Origin: Typhlomys cinereus | Lineage: Eukaryota; Chordata; Mammalia; Rodentia; Platacanthomyidae | NCBI GenBank assembly: GCA_023101885.1 | Contig: JALPQD010000935.1 | Location: forward strand, 257,908-321,907 | Direction of reading: 5' to 3' | Length of the DNA: 64,000 nucleotides | Shown: in pieces, positions 33,106 to 45,357 of the stretch | Layout of the letters: each line of letters opens with the position of its first letter | How positions within the stretch are numbered: the first letter of the stretch is position 1 | The notes under the pieces: model-generated | Seen by the model: only the letters and a program-made list of their open reading frames with translations | What the model was told of the DNA's origin: nothing | The model's database searches: none | Translations under genes and position numbers: made by a program

Positions 33106-35282
33106 CAGGTGTGGCTCCGTAGCATCCAAGTCACAAAATCACGTGACAGTGCGGGGACAAGCAGGGACAGAAGAGGACCATCCTTGGCATCTCCAGTGGG
33201 AGTGCAGAGCTGGAGTAACTGTCCTTTACGGCTTGATCTTCCTGTCATTTCTCGATGTACCTTGTTTGTCCCATTAAGCCTCCCAGTCACCCTGTCTGTC
33301 TCCACCACTCTGACTGCTGACGGATTGAATTCAACGTATCCTGCAACTCTACCTAAGTCCCAGCAGACTCTTCCCGGCTGTCAGTCATTCATAACAGCCT
33401 GTGTCACTCACATCTCGCTGCTACTGGCTCCCTTACATCTCTTCCTGCGTCTCCTAGGAGGTCTGTCCATCCCGTCTGTCTGCTCTTCTCCTCTTTTCTA
33501 GCACATTTGAATGACAATACAACAAATACAGCAAAACCTACTCTACAACTTCCATAATGAGGATGAGAGACTGAGAAAAGCAGCCTGTTTGATAAACTGT
33601 TAGCTGTGTTTCATCAGAGTGATTAAAAATACACATATAAAGAATTTGCGAGACAATAGAGGAAATTGGGCACCAGCTAGATAGTTGATGATACCAAGAA
33701 TTTATATAAATTTAAGTGTGAAAATTTGTTTTATAGGTGTGAACAGAAATGGTATGTTTTACAAATTATACACCAGAGTGTTTATGAACCAAAGTTACCA
33801 TCGTGTCTCAGATTGGTTTCAAAATAACCCTGACGCTTTGAAATTCAGATCAACAAATAGCTCCTGGGTTTATGCCAAGCAAAGGTTTGCAAAGTTAGGA
33901 TCCTGACCGCATGTTCCTAGGGAGTGCAATCCAGGGTGTTTTTGCTGGAGAACAGAATCCTAAGGAGTCTAGAAGAAGATATAACCTCCAAATCCAGAAG
34001 CCCCCAAACCACTTCTGCTGTCTCGGGAGGTGTCACACTGTAATCCGCAGCTTTCTGACCAGTGCCACCGGCTGGAGACCAAGCATCCAACACGTGAGCC
34101 CAACCCGGAACTTGCACATGGAAACCTTGACATGACTGACAGCTACCCCAAAATCCACCATTGTGTTTAGAGCAGCTTCTTTGTCGTTCAAATCTACTCC
34201 AAGACCAGATTGAGTTCTGACTTTCAAAAACACTAAATTTAAGAGAATAAAGCTGCAACTGAATTTTAAAACGAAGCAATAAACCCTTTTTTTTAGCTTC
34301 TTATTAAGTCTTCACTGTGAGGCTCCTGATTTTTGTTCATTTTAGTCTTGAAATCCATCACTCAAACCAAATTTGCTCATTGCATAAGGGGAGAAAATGT
34401 GCAAAAGGGTAGAAAGATCAATTCATTTAAACGGTATGTGGTTCCTGTTAAGACCAGGTTCAGGGATAGAATTTTAAAAGATTAAATTTCACAGGAACAA
34501 TTCTCAAAAAAAAATGGAACTGCACAGATATGACTTCCTCTGCCCATTGCCTGCCTACCCAGGGCTAATCTTCAGTGTGACTTTTGAGAGTCACATAATT
34601 TGGCTTTTTTAGTCCTTCTGTGGTGCTTTTGCCTTCCAACAGGAAGATGTCCTAGGACCAAGAGCGTTGGTCGGCTGTTCTAGTCACTGGACGGCCCTTT
34701 GGACTGGATCATAGAGCAGAAGGTACCATGTTACACGAACACACAAGAGCGAGGCAACAGAGAGAGAGACTGGCATCTCTCTGGACCATCCCACGACCCA
34801 TTACCTAAGGATGACATCACACCTCTTAAAGGTTCACACGTCCTTTACCAGCAGCCTGGGGACTCTTTCCAACTTGCCTCTTGGGGGAACACATGTGCCA
34901 ACAATAGTATGAAGCTTCTTGAATTTGCCTGTGTGCCTTAGTCATTTTGACACCTCCTGACACCCAGGCTAAGCCAATCAAATGGCGTCTCTGAGGAAGA
35001 GACCCAGATGTCATCCTGGTGAGAACTGCTCGTGTCTCCATGTGTGACCTAGCCTGAGTCTCCGTTCTTCGGGCTCTTCTTTGGTTCCTGAGCCGCGCTC
35101 CTCCCTCTTCTGGTGATAGGATGTGGCTTCTCATTTGTATTCTCTCACCATGCACTTCATCTCTTGACAATCTGACCGTATCCGGCGTGGGCTGGGATGC
35201 ACTGGAAAAGCCTATAGCTTGAGCGGTGTGCCGCTTAGAACTGCTTTAGTTGTAAGTATCCCAAGGGAAGCAGAAATGGATG
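33106..35282. other. Unique non-coding sequence
   Basis: Over 2 kb with no recognised repeat or gene. A 206-codon frame at 32881-33501 spans the SINE fragment and unique DNA and lacks any domain. Positions 33530-34000 and 34260-34520 are AT-rich. Confidence 0.45.
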
Positions 35283-35312
35283 TTTGTTCGTTTGTTTGTT
35301 TGTTTGTTTTTC
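35283..35312. repeat. (GTTT)n microsatellite
   Basis: Six to seven GTTT units. Confidence 0.9.
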
Positions 35313-35654
35313 TACTTTTACAAGCATATAGTATACCGCACCACGAGCATATATAGACCACACCATGAGGGAGCAGCAAGATCTCACCTGTCCACTGTCC
35401 AGGGAGGCGGGGACAGGTATGTTAGGCCAGAAACACCATTAACCCCTCCCTCAAGCTAAAGAAGGGACCAGGCAAGTGAGAGGCCAACAAGAACATGATC
35501 CCGATAGACTAGATCAAGAGCACCCTGGCCTCGATGACAGCCACTAACTCATTGATGAGTTTGAGTTCATTATCTGATGAAGGCCACGGTAAGGGGCAGA
35601 GGAAGAAGTGTGGTGATTCCAACACAGAGATGAACGTAGTCTCTTGGGAACCCA

Positions 35655-36066
35655 GATAGTTAGTCCTGTTGTCAACTTGACACCCCTGGCATTAAACAAA
35701 GATCAGCTGAGGCCACCTGAAGAGATATTTCAGATCAACACATTTACAATACAAAGACCAGCCCTAGATCCCATGGGAACCTCCCCAGATCTCATTAGAA
35801 CCTGCCAGTAGTGGACCAGATAAAAGGAACCACAGAACAGAAGACTGGGAAAAAGAATAGAGACTCTCCTGGAATCTTTCAGCCTTCAGTCACGTGGATG
35901 GGTGTGACGTAGCCTGTCTCCAGCTTTGGCCAGCCAGCCATGCCACTTCCGCCATGAAAGTCTGTTTCTCCCCTCTGGAACTGTAAGTCAAATAAATCTC
36001 CCTTTCTCCCTTATGTCGCTTGACTTTGGTGCTCTCTCCCAGCAGCAGTGAAGCATGACCATTACA
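35655..36066 (+). repeat. LTR-like repeat related to family A
   Basis: It starts AGTTAGTCCTGTTGTCAACTT and ends AAGTCAAATAAATCTCCC, CTTATGTCGCTTGAC and CCCAGCAGCAGTGAAGC. The start resembles family A and the AATAAA-bearing end resembles family B, so it may be a related LTR subfamily. Confidence 0.5.
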
Positions 36067-37189
36067 GGCATGAAAAAGGAAAGGCAGTGTGACTGAACCA
36101 GAGGCCAGCACTCGGTACACACGGAGACCATTCGGCCTGTACTTCACACTTAAAGAACGACTTCCAAACAGGCCTGAAGACTCCCCAAGTGTTTCAAAGC
36201 AAGAAAGTAGCACGATGGGGTGACAGATTTGAAAAGCATGCTCTGGAGGTAGAGGGTGGACCAGAGGCACGTGTGAAAAACAGAGGCAGCCGTGGCTGTG
36301 GCAGGCTGAGGACGGCAAAGGTCAGCATGTGACGTGAAGACTGATCCCCGGCATGGCCCATATCTCGGAGGACCCCAAGAACCACATCTCCCACTCGCCA
36401 GCTTCTCAGATTCCTCACCGAGATGTCCCCTGGCCCGGCTGCAGAACGGACCATTCAAGTGATTTGGGGCTCCCAGATTTGGGTGGCGCCCACAGAGGAT
36501 CTGCACTCAGGTTCCCTTGAGTTCCTTTCATCACTTCCCCTCGCTCCTGAGTGGTTTCTGACTGAAGCCTTGATCAGGGAATCCTCCCTGGAAGGTTCTG
36601 TCTGTGGCCTCCTTCGTCCCTCGTGGACACTCAGCCAGTGGCTGGCCGCAAAGCTGCCAGGTCCCATCTCTGGACTCCATCTGGGTCGGCTTCAATCCCA
36701 GAGACACCTGCTGTCAGAAGGACGCCGCTCTTGTCACTGCCTGAGATCGCAGCCCTGCTGGGTCCCATGCACGCTGCCTTCTTCTTCGCGCCCTTCCTAG
36801 TCACCTGGGACTCACTCCCAAGGGCCATTGGGCCTTGAGCTTTTGTCTGACAATGCTGCTTTGACAAAACTGGTACCTGACACCAAAGACACCATGGTCT
36901 CTGAACTGTTTTCTAACCCTAGTTCTAACTCTAGACAGTTATTTCAATGTGAATATTAATTTCATAAACTGCCACAATAAAAATTTTACCCTGGTATATG
37001 TCTATTTAATTCATCTAATCAGAAACTAGTGTCACACATCTACTATATCTTAGGCCCTATGTGCTAGGTAAATTCAACTTTTATGAGTTTGTCTTAAAAC
37101 AGTATTTTTATGAGACTACCCTTATTACTCAACACTTTCCAAAATCTGAAGATTTTTCCTTGGGCTTGAATGGCAGTGACTTTCCATAT
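36067..37189. other. Unique non-coding sequence upstream of LINE-1
   Basis: 36150-36840 is GC-richer with overlapping frames up to 125 codons on both strands and no recognisable domain. 36890-37190 is AT-rich. Confidence 0.45.
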
Positions 37190-37204
37190 AAGAGAGTGTG
37201 TGTG
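37190..37204. repeat. LINE-1 target-site duplication, 5' copy
   Basis: AAGAGAGTGTGTGTG, repeated exactly at 42028-42042. On the minus strand the inferred nick lies at CTCTT/ATAT, close to the LINE-1 endonuclease preference TTTT/AA. Confidence 0.85.
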
Positions 37205-40200
37205 TAAAAGAAAAGGCACATCCTAAGAATGAAAGGCTGGTCCAAAATCTTGCAAGCTAATGGAATCAGGAAACAGGCAGGGGTAGCAATTATGCTTTCA
37301 GACAAAGTGGACTTCAAACCAAAGAAAATCATAAGAGACACAGATGGATACTTCATTTTAGTCACAGGTACAATTCACCAGGAAGACTTCACAATACTGA
37401 ACATTTATGCACCCAATACGGGCCCCTCCACATTCATTAAGAAAACCCTACAGCGTCTAAAGCAAGAAATCAACCCCCAAACGATAATTCTTGGAGACTT
37501 CAACACCGCCCTCTCAACATGGGATAGATCAACGGGTCAAAAGCTTAACAGAGACACTTTGGAACTTAATCAAACCCTTAAAGAAATGGACCTTACAGAT
37601 CTCTATCGAACTTTTCACCCACGCACGAAAGAATACACATTTTTCTCAGCAGCACACGGAACTTTTTCCAAAATAGATCACATATTGGGCCACAAAATGA
37701 ATCTACACATATACAAAAAAGTTGAAATTCTAACCTGTGCCCTATCAGACCACCATGGCCTAAAGCTGGACATCCACAACACAACAAACAAGAGAAAATA
37801 CACTAACTCCTGGAAACTTAACAATATGATGCTGAATGAGAACTGGATTCAGGAAGAAATTAAAAAGGAAATTCAAGATTTCCTGAAAGTGAACGATAAT
37901 GAAAATACAACTTACCAAAATCTCTGGGACACAATGAAAGCTGTTCTAAGAGGTAAGTTCATAGCTCTTAATGCCTACATCAAAAAAAATGGAAACATCA
38001 GAAATAAATAACTTAACGATGCAGCTTAAGGCTTTAAAGAAACTTGAACAATCTGATCCCAAAAGTAGTAGAAGAGAGGAGATTAGCAAAATAAGGGGAG
38101 AAATATCTGAAATCGAGACTAAGAAAACGATAGAAAAAATCAACCAGTCAAAAAGCTGGTTCTTTGAAAAAATCAATAAGATTGACACACCCCTAGCTAA
38201 ATTAACCAAAAGCAAGAGAGAGAAAACCCAAATTAACAAAATTAGAAATGAACATGGAGTTATCACTACTGATACCCAAGAAATCCAGAGAATTATAACA
38301 TCATATTTCAAAAACTTATACTCAGTGAAGTTTGACAACACAAAAGAGATGGATGAATTTCTAAGTAAACACAACCTACCTAAATTGAATCAGGAAGTTG
38401 TGAATTACTTAAATAGCCCTATAACATATAAGGAAATTGAAGAAGTAATCTCAAATCTTACCACCAAAAAATGTCCTGGACCAGATGGATTCAGCACAGA
38501 ATTCTACCAGACATTTAAGGAGTTAGTAACACCAATACTCCTTAAACTGTTCCATCAAATAGCAAAGGAAGGAATACTACCAAATTCTTTCTATGAAGCT
38601 AATATCGTCTTAATCCCAAAACCTAATAAAGATTCACTTAAAAAAGAAAACTATAGGCCGATCTCTCTGATGAACACAGACGCAAAGATTCTCAACAAAG
38701 TCTTAGCAAATCGGATTCAAAAACATATCAAAAAGATCATTCACAGGGACCAAGTAGGCTTCATCCCCAGCACACAAGGTTGGTTCAACATACGCAAATC
38801 AATAAATGTAATTCATCATGTAAATCAGTCCAAAGACCAAGACCACATGATACTCTCGATAGATACAAAAAAAGCCTTTGACAAGATCAAACAGCTTTTT
38901 ATGATCAAAAGGCTAGAGACAGTAGGAATGGAAGGAACCTTTATCAATATAATAAAAGCTGTATACAACAAGCCCACAGCAAGGATTATGCTCAATGGGG
39001 AACAATTGGAAGCATTCCCACTTCGATCAGGAACTAGACAAGGCTGTCCACTCTCACCACTTCTATTCAATATTGTACTTGAAGTCTTAGCTGAAGCCAT
39101 AAGACAAGAAAGGGACATAAGAGGGATTCAAATTGGCAAGGAAGAAGTCAAGCTATCCCTATTTGCAGATGACATGATCTTATACCTGAGTGATCCCAAA
39201 AACTCCACCAGGAAGCTCCTGGAACTAATTGAGAAGTTCAGCAGGGTGGCAGGATACAAAATAAATGTGCAAAAATCAGAGGCCTTCCTATATGCCCAGA
39301 ATGAAAGAAGTGAAAAAGCCCTGAGAGAAACAATCCCATTTACTATAGCCCCTAAAAAAATGAAATACCTTGGTATAAACCTAACCAAGGAGGTAAAAGA
39401 CCTTTACAATGAAAACTTTAAAACCCTGAAGAAAGAAATTGTTGAAGACATCATAAGGTGGAAAGACCTCCCATGCTCCTGGATTGGCAGAATCAACATT
39501 GTAAAAATGACCATCCTACCAAAGGCAATATACAAATTCAATGCTATACCAATTAAAATCCCACAGCAATTCTTTAAAGAAGTTGACCAAATAATCTCAA
39601 AATTCATATGGAGGCACAAAAGACCCAGGATAGCAAAGACAATCCTGAGTAACAAAAACACTACTGGAGGTATTACCATACCAAACCTTAGTCTATACTA
39701 CAAATCCATAGTTATAAAAACAGCCTGGTACTGGCTCCAAAATAGACACACAGATCAATGGATAAGGGTTGAAGACCCAGATATAAGCCCACAAAAATAC
39801 AGCCATTTGATCTTTGACAAAGGGGCCCAAAGAATCCAATGGAAAAAGAACAGCATCTTCAACAAATGGTGCTGGCAAAACTGGATCTCCGCATGCAGAA
39901 GATTAAAGCTGGACCCGTACTTGTCACCATGTACAAGACTTAATTCCAAATGGATCAAGGACCTTGATATCAGGCCAGAGACTATAAAAATCATAGTTGA
40001 AAGGATAGGGAACTCCCTTGAGCTGATTGGGCTAGGCCAACAGTTCCTAAACAGACATCCAATGGCACAGTCACTGCTACCAACTCTCAACAGTTGGGAT
40101 CTTGTGAAATTAAAGAGCTTCTGTTCAGATAAAGAGATTGTAACACCAGCTCAAAGGCAACCCACAGAATGGGAGAAAATCTTCACTAACCACATATCTG

Positions 40201-40889
40201 ATAGAGCTCTACTGTCCAGAGTGCACAAAGAACTTAGAAAATTAAACACCAAGGAAACCAATGGCCCAATTAAAAAATGGGCCCTGGAACTTAAAAGAAA
40301 TTTTACCAGAGATGAAATTAAAATGTCTAACAAATATCTTAAAAAATGCTCTACTTCCTTCGCCATAAGGGAAATGCAAATCAAAACCTCCCTGAGATAT
40401 CATCTCACACCGGTCAGGATGGCAAAAATCCACAATACAAACAACAACAAGTGCTGGAGAGGATGTGGAGAGAGAGGAACTCTGGTGCATTGCTGGTAGG
40501 AATACAGGCTCATACAGCCACTCTGGCGAGCCATCTGGAGATTCCTAAAGAAATTAAAGATTGAAATGCCATATGACCCTGCTATTCCACTTTTGGGAAT
40601 AACCTCCCATGCAGCAGAGGTTCGCTTCGATAGCACAAGCATGACCATGTTCATAGCAGCACTGTTTATAATAACAAAGTCATGGAATCAACCTCAATGT
40701 CCAACAGTTGACGAGTGGATAAGGAAACTGTGGTACATCTATACAATGGAGTACTACTCAGCCATCAAAAATGATGAATTACTGGAATTTGCTGGGAAAT
40801 GGATGTCATTAGAAACAATTATATTAAGTGAAGTATCCCAAACCCAGAAAGTTAAGCGCCGTATGTACTCCCTAATAAGTGACTCCTAG
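37205..40889 (+). pseudogene. LINE-1 ORF2 remnant (endonuclease and reverse transcriptase)
   Basis: In intact elements ORF2 makes the endonuclease/reverse transcriptase that nicks target DNA and copies its own RNA. Here the N-terminal 60-75 residues are missing, including the first catalytic Asn and Glu of the endonuclease. Remaining endonuclease motifs are NIYAPN (37400-37417), GDFN (37493-37504) and SDHH (37745-37756). The frame then shifts at an A8 run (37982-37989). The reverse transcriptase follows in the new frame, with the [11 protein letters not shown] region near 38860 and the catalytic FADD at 39162-39173. A stop TAG at 40497-40499 falls in the C-terminal Cys/His motif (CWRGC and HC remain). 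The same frame then stays open to the stop at 40887-40889. About 1,220 codons overall fit a full ORF2 of roughly 1,275 minus the truncated start. Confidence 0.95.
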
Positions 40890-42027
40890 TACCAAACTCA
40901 CCCAGCCCACATTGAGACACTCAAAGGTAAACCTATGTAATACAGTAATTGCAAGGATTGTGAACAGGAGGGATGGGGTTGGAGGGCCACACCAGACACA
41001 AGGAGAGAGGGGACCATGTTACAGCAGAGAAAATCGGCCTCCAAGGAATGCAAGTAAGTAATGTGACACCTGGTTAAGTTCACAGACGTTCGTTCCTGAT
41101 CATGTACAAATGAGGGGATATGGTCTCACCAGAAGGGGAAGGCACATAGTCTGGCAGATGAAAGGTGATCGTTTTGCAAATGGGTGACTGACCCCTCCCT
41201 CACCGAGGTTTCCTGCTTTTATTACATCTACCCTTGAATGTGCTATTATAACAAGACTCCAGGGGGGAGGAGGAGGGAGGGAGGGAACTGGTGTACCTAA
41301 TAAGTTTGTATGAGCTGAAATAAAAAAATAAATAAATAAATAAAAATAAAAATAAAAAAAAACAAGACTCCAGTTTAACAGTTTTTTGTCTCTGACCAGG
41401 GGGTGACATACAGTGCCCATCAGGATGGAGTGAAGGGCATTGCAGGAGCAGCAAAACTGCAAAAGAAAATCAACAAACCACAATCCAGAACCTCAGAGAC
41501 TCTATATCAACCACATAGAACTAAGCCAGACTAATCTCTTCCCATCCTGAAGCTCAGGGACATTTGCGGAAGAGGGGGCGGTAAGATTGTAAGAGCAAAA
41601 GGATGGGAGGAGCAATGATCTGAAGACTCTCTACACTAGTTAGGGCTGAAGCAATCATAATAGGACTTTGCATGCCCTGCGCAATGTCCAACACACTATT
41701 GACCTCACAAAGTCTAGCATCAGCTAAAGGCACCAAGATCCTTGGAGGCAAGGGATTGACAGCCACAGTAGTGTTCCTATGCTTAAGGGGAACACGAGAA
41801 AGGGTTCAGGGAAATGCCACTGGGTCCTTGTATGTCATCGGAGAGGAGGACCAAGAGGAGAGTTAGGCATACACAATAAAGGACTCTCTGGGAATTGGGG
41901 GGAGGCACTGGGAGACGGGGAGGGAGGGAAGGGGAGCAGGGGGTTCAGGGGGAGGAGGAGGGGGGAGGGAACTGTTCTACCTATTAAGTTTGTATGAGCA
42001 GAAATAATAATAAAAATGTTAAAAAAA
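40890..42027 (+). other. LINE-1 3' UTR with purine-rich tract
   Basis: Non-coding tail of the element. It ends with a G-rich polypurine run (41895-41971: GGGGGGAGG, GGGGAGGGAGGG, GGGGGAGGAGG, GGGGGGAGGGA), then CCTATTAAGTTTGTATGAGC and an A-rich tail. Similar purine tracts precede the tails at 45.5 and 51.7 kb, so they belong to one LINE-1 lineage. The G runs could fold as quadruplexes. Confidence 0.85.
41263..41360 (+). mobile_element. Nested 98-bp LINE-1 3' end
   Basis: GGGGGAGGAGGAGGGAGGG, then CTAATAAGTTTGTATGAGC and an A-rich tail (ATAAATAAATAAATAAAAAT). Exact 13-base direct repeats AACAAGACTCCAG lie at 41250-41262 and 41361-41373. It inserted into the 3' UTR of the larger LINE-1, so it is younger than its host. 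Confidence 0.9.
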
Positions 42028-42042
42028 AAGAGAGTGTGTGTG
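42028..42042. repeat. LINE-1 target-site duplication, 3' copy
   Basis: Exact match to 37190-37204. The leading A bases are ambiguous with the poly(A) tail. Confidence 0.85.
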
Positions 42043-42053
42043 CATGCATGTGT

Positions 42054-42097
<44 letters not shown>

Positions 42098-42105
42098 TGT
42101 TCTCA
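42043..42105. repeat. (TG)n microsatellite
   Basis: Begins CATGCATGTGTGGG, then about 15 TG units with one GG interruption. It continues the TG-rich target into which the LINE-1 inserted. Confidence 0.95.
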
Positions 42106-42605
42106 TGGATCCCACAGTGTAATTTTTTAAAATTCATTATAATTTAATTTCAATGTGTATAAACATAAAACTAGTTACAGACTCCTTATGCTGACAGCTT
42201 TGATGTAACTATAAATCCAGAATAAGTTTTCAAATTATATTCAAACGTAACTACAAAACCAATAAAGTTTAAATTTCTAACGTTAATTTAACGTGACAGA
42301 TGATGTTATTTTTCTAGAACAAAATTGCTGATACTTGGATTAATAGAAGAAGGATAGAGTCTCAGGTTTTGTATATTTAATCTCTTTCTGCATTTCCATT
42401 TCAATAATACTAACATGGGGAAGAGCCGTCCCACCAGCCTGCTGTGTGGAGCTCTATTTATTAATCACTGTGGGCTTTGATTTTCTAATTCACAATGATC
42501 AGGAGCAAAAGTCTGCTGAAGACCACTTCCAGTATGCCAACTGTTTGGGTGCCCATTGACTGCCCTGCAGAGATACTGTACCTAGCACATAAAGAGGTTA
42601 GCAGG
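42106..42605. other. AT-rich repeat-free block
   Basis: Low GC, with TAATTTAATT, GTTAATTTAACG and AATAAAG words and no recognised repeat. Possible conserved non-coding DNA, not testable here. Confidence 0.35.
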
Positions 42606-42609
42606 CGGC

Positions 42610-42960
42610 AGGGAGAAGGCCCTTCCACACATGCATGAAGATGTAAGTCGATCCCCAGCAGCCACACAAAAGCCAAGCAAGGCGGCGCCCACCTGCATCC
42701 CAGCACTGGGGAGATGCAAACAGAACATCCGTAGGACTCAGTGCTCATCCAGTCTACCCAAGTTCATGAGGTCCAGGGTCATGAGAGACCCTATGTTGAA
42801 AAATAGGACAATTGAAGAAGACCCCAAATATCGACCTGTGGCCTCCACGTATACAGACATATATATGCACACACATGCACATGAAATACACACAGGCATG
42901 TACATGCATATACATGCTTATACACATGCACAAACATATACATGTGTGAGTACAGTAGAA
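42610..42960 (+). mobile_element. B4-like SINE
   Basis: An ID-like segment (AGTCGATCCCCAGCAGCC) leads to CACCTGCATCCCAGCACTGG (B1-like core), CATGAGAGACCCTATGTTG, GACCTGTGGCCTCCACG and an ACACATGCACATG-rich tail. This is the B4 order. Confidence 0.6.
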
Positions 42961-43159
42961 AAAAAAAAGACAAGATCTACATTGTATGGTGTCAGTCTTC
43001 ATCAGATGATTGCTTGGAATCAAGCAGGTTTGGGGCTAGGATCTTGCAACAGGAGGCCTGAGGTGTTGGGACACAGGTGCTAAGATAAGCCTCTTTTGCA
43101 ACCACTCTGGAGCCATCTGCAAGGAGCTAGAAAAGGAAGCCCACAGGGCATGCAGTAGG

Positions 43160-43160
43160 T

Positions 43161-43209
<49 letters not shown>
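43160..43209. repeat. (GA)n microsatellite
   Basis: About 25 perfect AG units. Confidence 0.97.
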
Positions 43210-43211
<2 letters not shown>

Positions 43212-44044
43212 CTTGGGACTGATCCTCATAAGAAGAGGATGCTGAGACATCTATCTATTGGCTCCTTTTGTCTTCAGTCGATGTCTTTTCACAAAATTAG
43301 CACATCTGGCTCATGTGTCCAACTGATGCCCACCATGAGGAAGGTCCCAGGGGGAGTCAGAAGTGCTGAGTCAATGCACACGCAAGAATAGATATGGGGA
43401 TAATTCAAGGGGCCCCAGGAGCAGGGGTGGCTATCCTGATGTCAGCCACTCAACATTCCCATATCCCAGCGTCCCAAGTGCCGGGATCCACTCACGTGAA
43501 CAGGACACGCACTCCACAGAGCAGGTCTGGATGTCCATCCCAGCGGACCTGCATGCAGACACCTCATCCACACACAGCCCCGACGCTGTTACACACTCAG
43601 CAGCGGGACAGTGCTCATCCGCTGGATGAGACCATCGAGAGAGCATGTGGCTGGGAGGAGACTGTACATGTCACACCTGTACAGCATTCTAGCACTGTTA
43701 CAGATCTCGTTCAAGTAAATATAAACCATCGCTGAGATCTGCACAGCCCCTGACAACGTGAACCCCCCCCCCAAGGTGTCAGAGGGTAGGAGCCAGAGAA
43801 ACTGTGACTTACCAGCCCGAAGGTCCAGGTCCTCTGACATCTGTCTTCACTAACGACATAAGGGCCACATCTTCTCCCTGCCCCATCCCGTAGTCCCCAC
43901 CCATCCTTAGGACTGCCTGGGTCTGGGACTCTCTGTAACCCACCCTGATCTAGAGAGAGGTCAAACTTCCTTAGGTTATTCTAGTTCACAGCTTCCTCAT
44001 TCCCCGTATGACTAATGCAACCTCCGTTCTTTGGCGTGAGACAG
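43210..44044. other. Unique non-coding sequence
   Basis: No gene or clear repeat. A C9 run lies near 43764. Frames up to 113 codons overlap on both strands with no domain. Confidence 0.5.
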
Positions 44045-44350
44045 CTCAGACCCAAGCGACTTAAGAGAGTTGTTTGGCTTATGGTTCCAGTTTGGGCAGG
44101 AATCTCCTAGCAGAAGGCACAGCTGGAGGCAACGGCAGGAGGCTGGGTCAGGTCACCGTAGCCCCCAGGGAGCAGAGAGAGCAGGAGGGAACAAAGGAAT
44201 CAGGGTGTTCCACCACACCTCCAGACCCGCCCCATACCTGCCTGTCTCCAGCAAAGCTCCACCTCCCAAGGTGCCACAGCCTTGGAAGCACTAACACTCT
44301 GAGATGCTAACACATGAGATGGAGGGGGGACCTCCCGTTCAAACCATGAC
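44045..44350 (-). repeat. LTR-like repeat, family B
   Basis: The plus strand has GTTTGGCTTATGGTTCCAG, CAGGTCACCGTAGCCCCCAG, CCAGACCCGCCCC, AAGCTCCACCTCCCAAGG, GTGCCACAGCC and GGGGGGACCTCCCGTTCAAA. This is the reverse of family B. Confidence 0.65.
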
Positions 44351-45344
44351 AATCACTTACCAATTAGCTCATTACTTATTCCTTCCATGCCTTGGCCTTG
44401 TGTGGCTACTCGACATGCGATGCGAGTGCACGCGTGTCTCCTTGGAGCTCTACGCAGCTGAAGAACACCACCCTCTAGTCACACAACCTGATGCTGCTGG
44501 ATATGGACTTGGCCAGAATCCAGTCGCGACCTTGAGCTGGTACTTTTCTCGAGGCGATGTTACGTGTAGGCGTGTCTGGGAGCACATGGCTGGGTACTGA
44601 CCGCAGAGCCGGGGTCCACGCGTGGGTTGCTTCTCTTTCCTTTGCACGGTTTACTTTCTGTTGTACAGTGTGCTTCCCAACACAGCAAGAAACAACCTGC
44701 ACGGGAACTGGAGGGTGCTTTTCTCAACGGTCTACCCACTGATATAAGATTCGTGCTCCACCGAGCACGCCGGCACACGCCATCAATGGCCAACCAGATG
44801 AAACCCGCCGGGCCGCACATGGGTGAAGACTTGAAAAACAGGAGGGAGACGGGCAGGGGAAAAGAAGGGAAGAGTCGGGGCAATGGTATTGGGGGTTAAG
44901 GTGTGGAAATATCATAAATTCACTATATTCATGCATAAAACATGGAAAGACACCCCTGCAGTGAACCCACAGAAGCACCATCTCTGTCACGGCCAGAAGG
45001 TACCACCAGCAGCACCCCCTCCTCACCTTCAGGGGCTGACACTCTCACAGCTCCCTCTTCCACGGTGGTCCCTGAGCCCTGAGAGGGTGGGCGACGTGCA
45101 TGTCCTGCTCCAAGCTGAGCTGTCGCAGTATTTATACTAGGGAGACTCACAACGAGCAACAAAATTCGCTAATGGGGGCTTTTAAAGCATTCTAGGTTTA
45201 TTTAACAACACTGGAAAATTATTGTGGCTACTGACTTTTAAAATAGCTCACAAAAATAACAAACAGTATGATGCCAATTTTATTAAGTTTCGTGCATTTC
45301 TAACAAGATAGAAAAAAATCTTGAATAGAAATAAAATATTAACA
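44351..45344. other. Unique non-coding sequence
   Basis: Moderately CpG-rich in places (44400-44800). Overlapping frames up to 107 codons have no recognisable products. Confidence 0.45.
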
Positions 45345-45357
45345 ATGGCCATATGGG

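Larger units (their letters stand above)
37205..42027 (+). mobile_element. LINE-1, 5'-truncated, with nested LINE-1 tail
   Basis: A non-LTR retrotransposon lacking its 5' UTR, ORF1 and the start of ORF2. It holds most of ORF2 (to 40889), a 3' UTR with a purine-rich G tract (41895-41971) and a terminal GTATGAGCAGAAATAATAAT plus A-rich tail. Perfect 15-base direct repeats at 37190-37204 and 42028-42042 flank it, the hallmark of target-primed reverse transcription. A second, 98-base LINE-1 end is inserted at 41263-41360. ORF2 carries two disablements, so the element is dead, but the exact duplication points to a fairly recent insertion. Confidence 0.95.

Noticed and set aside
32881..33501. 206-codon plus-strand frame
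   Set aside because: It begins inside a degraded SINE and has no recognisable protein features or splice context.
37229..40889. Functional retrotransposon ORF2
   Set aside because: The N-terminus is missing, the frame shifts at 37982-37989, and there is a stop at 40497-40499.
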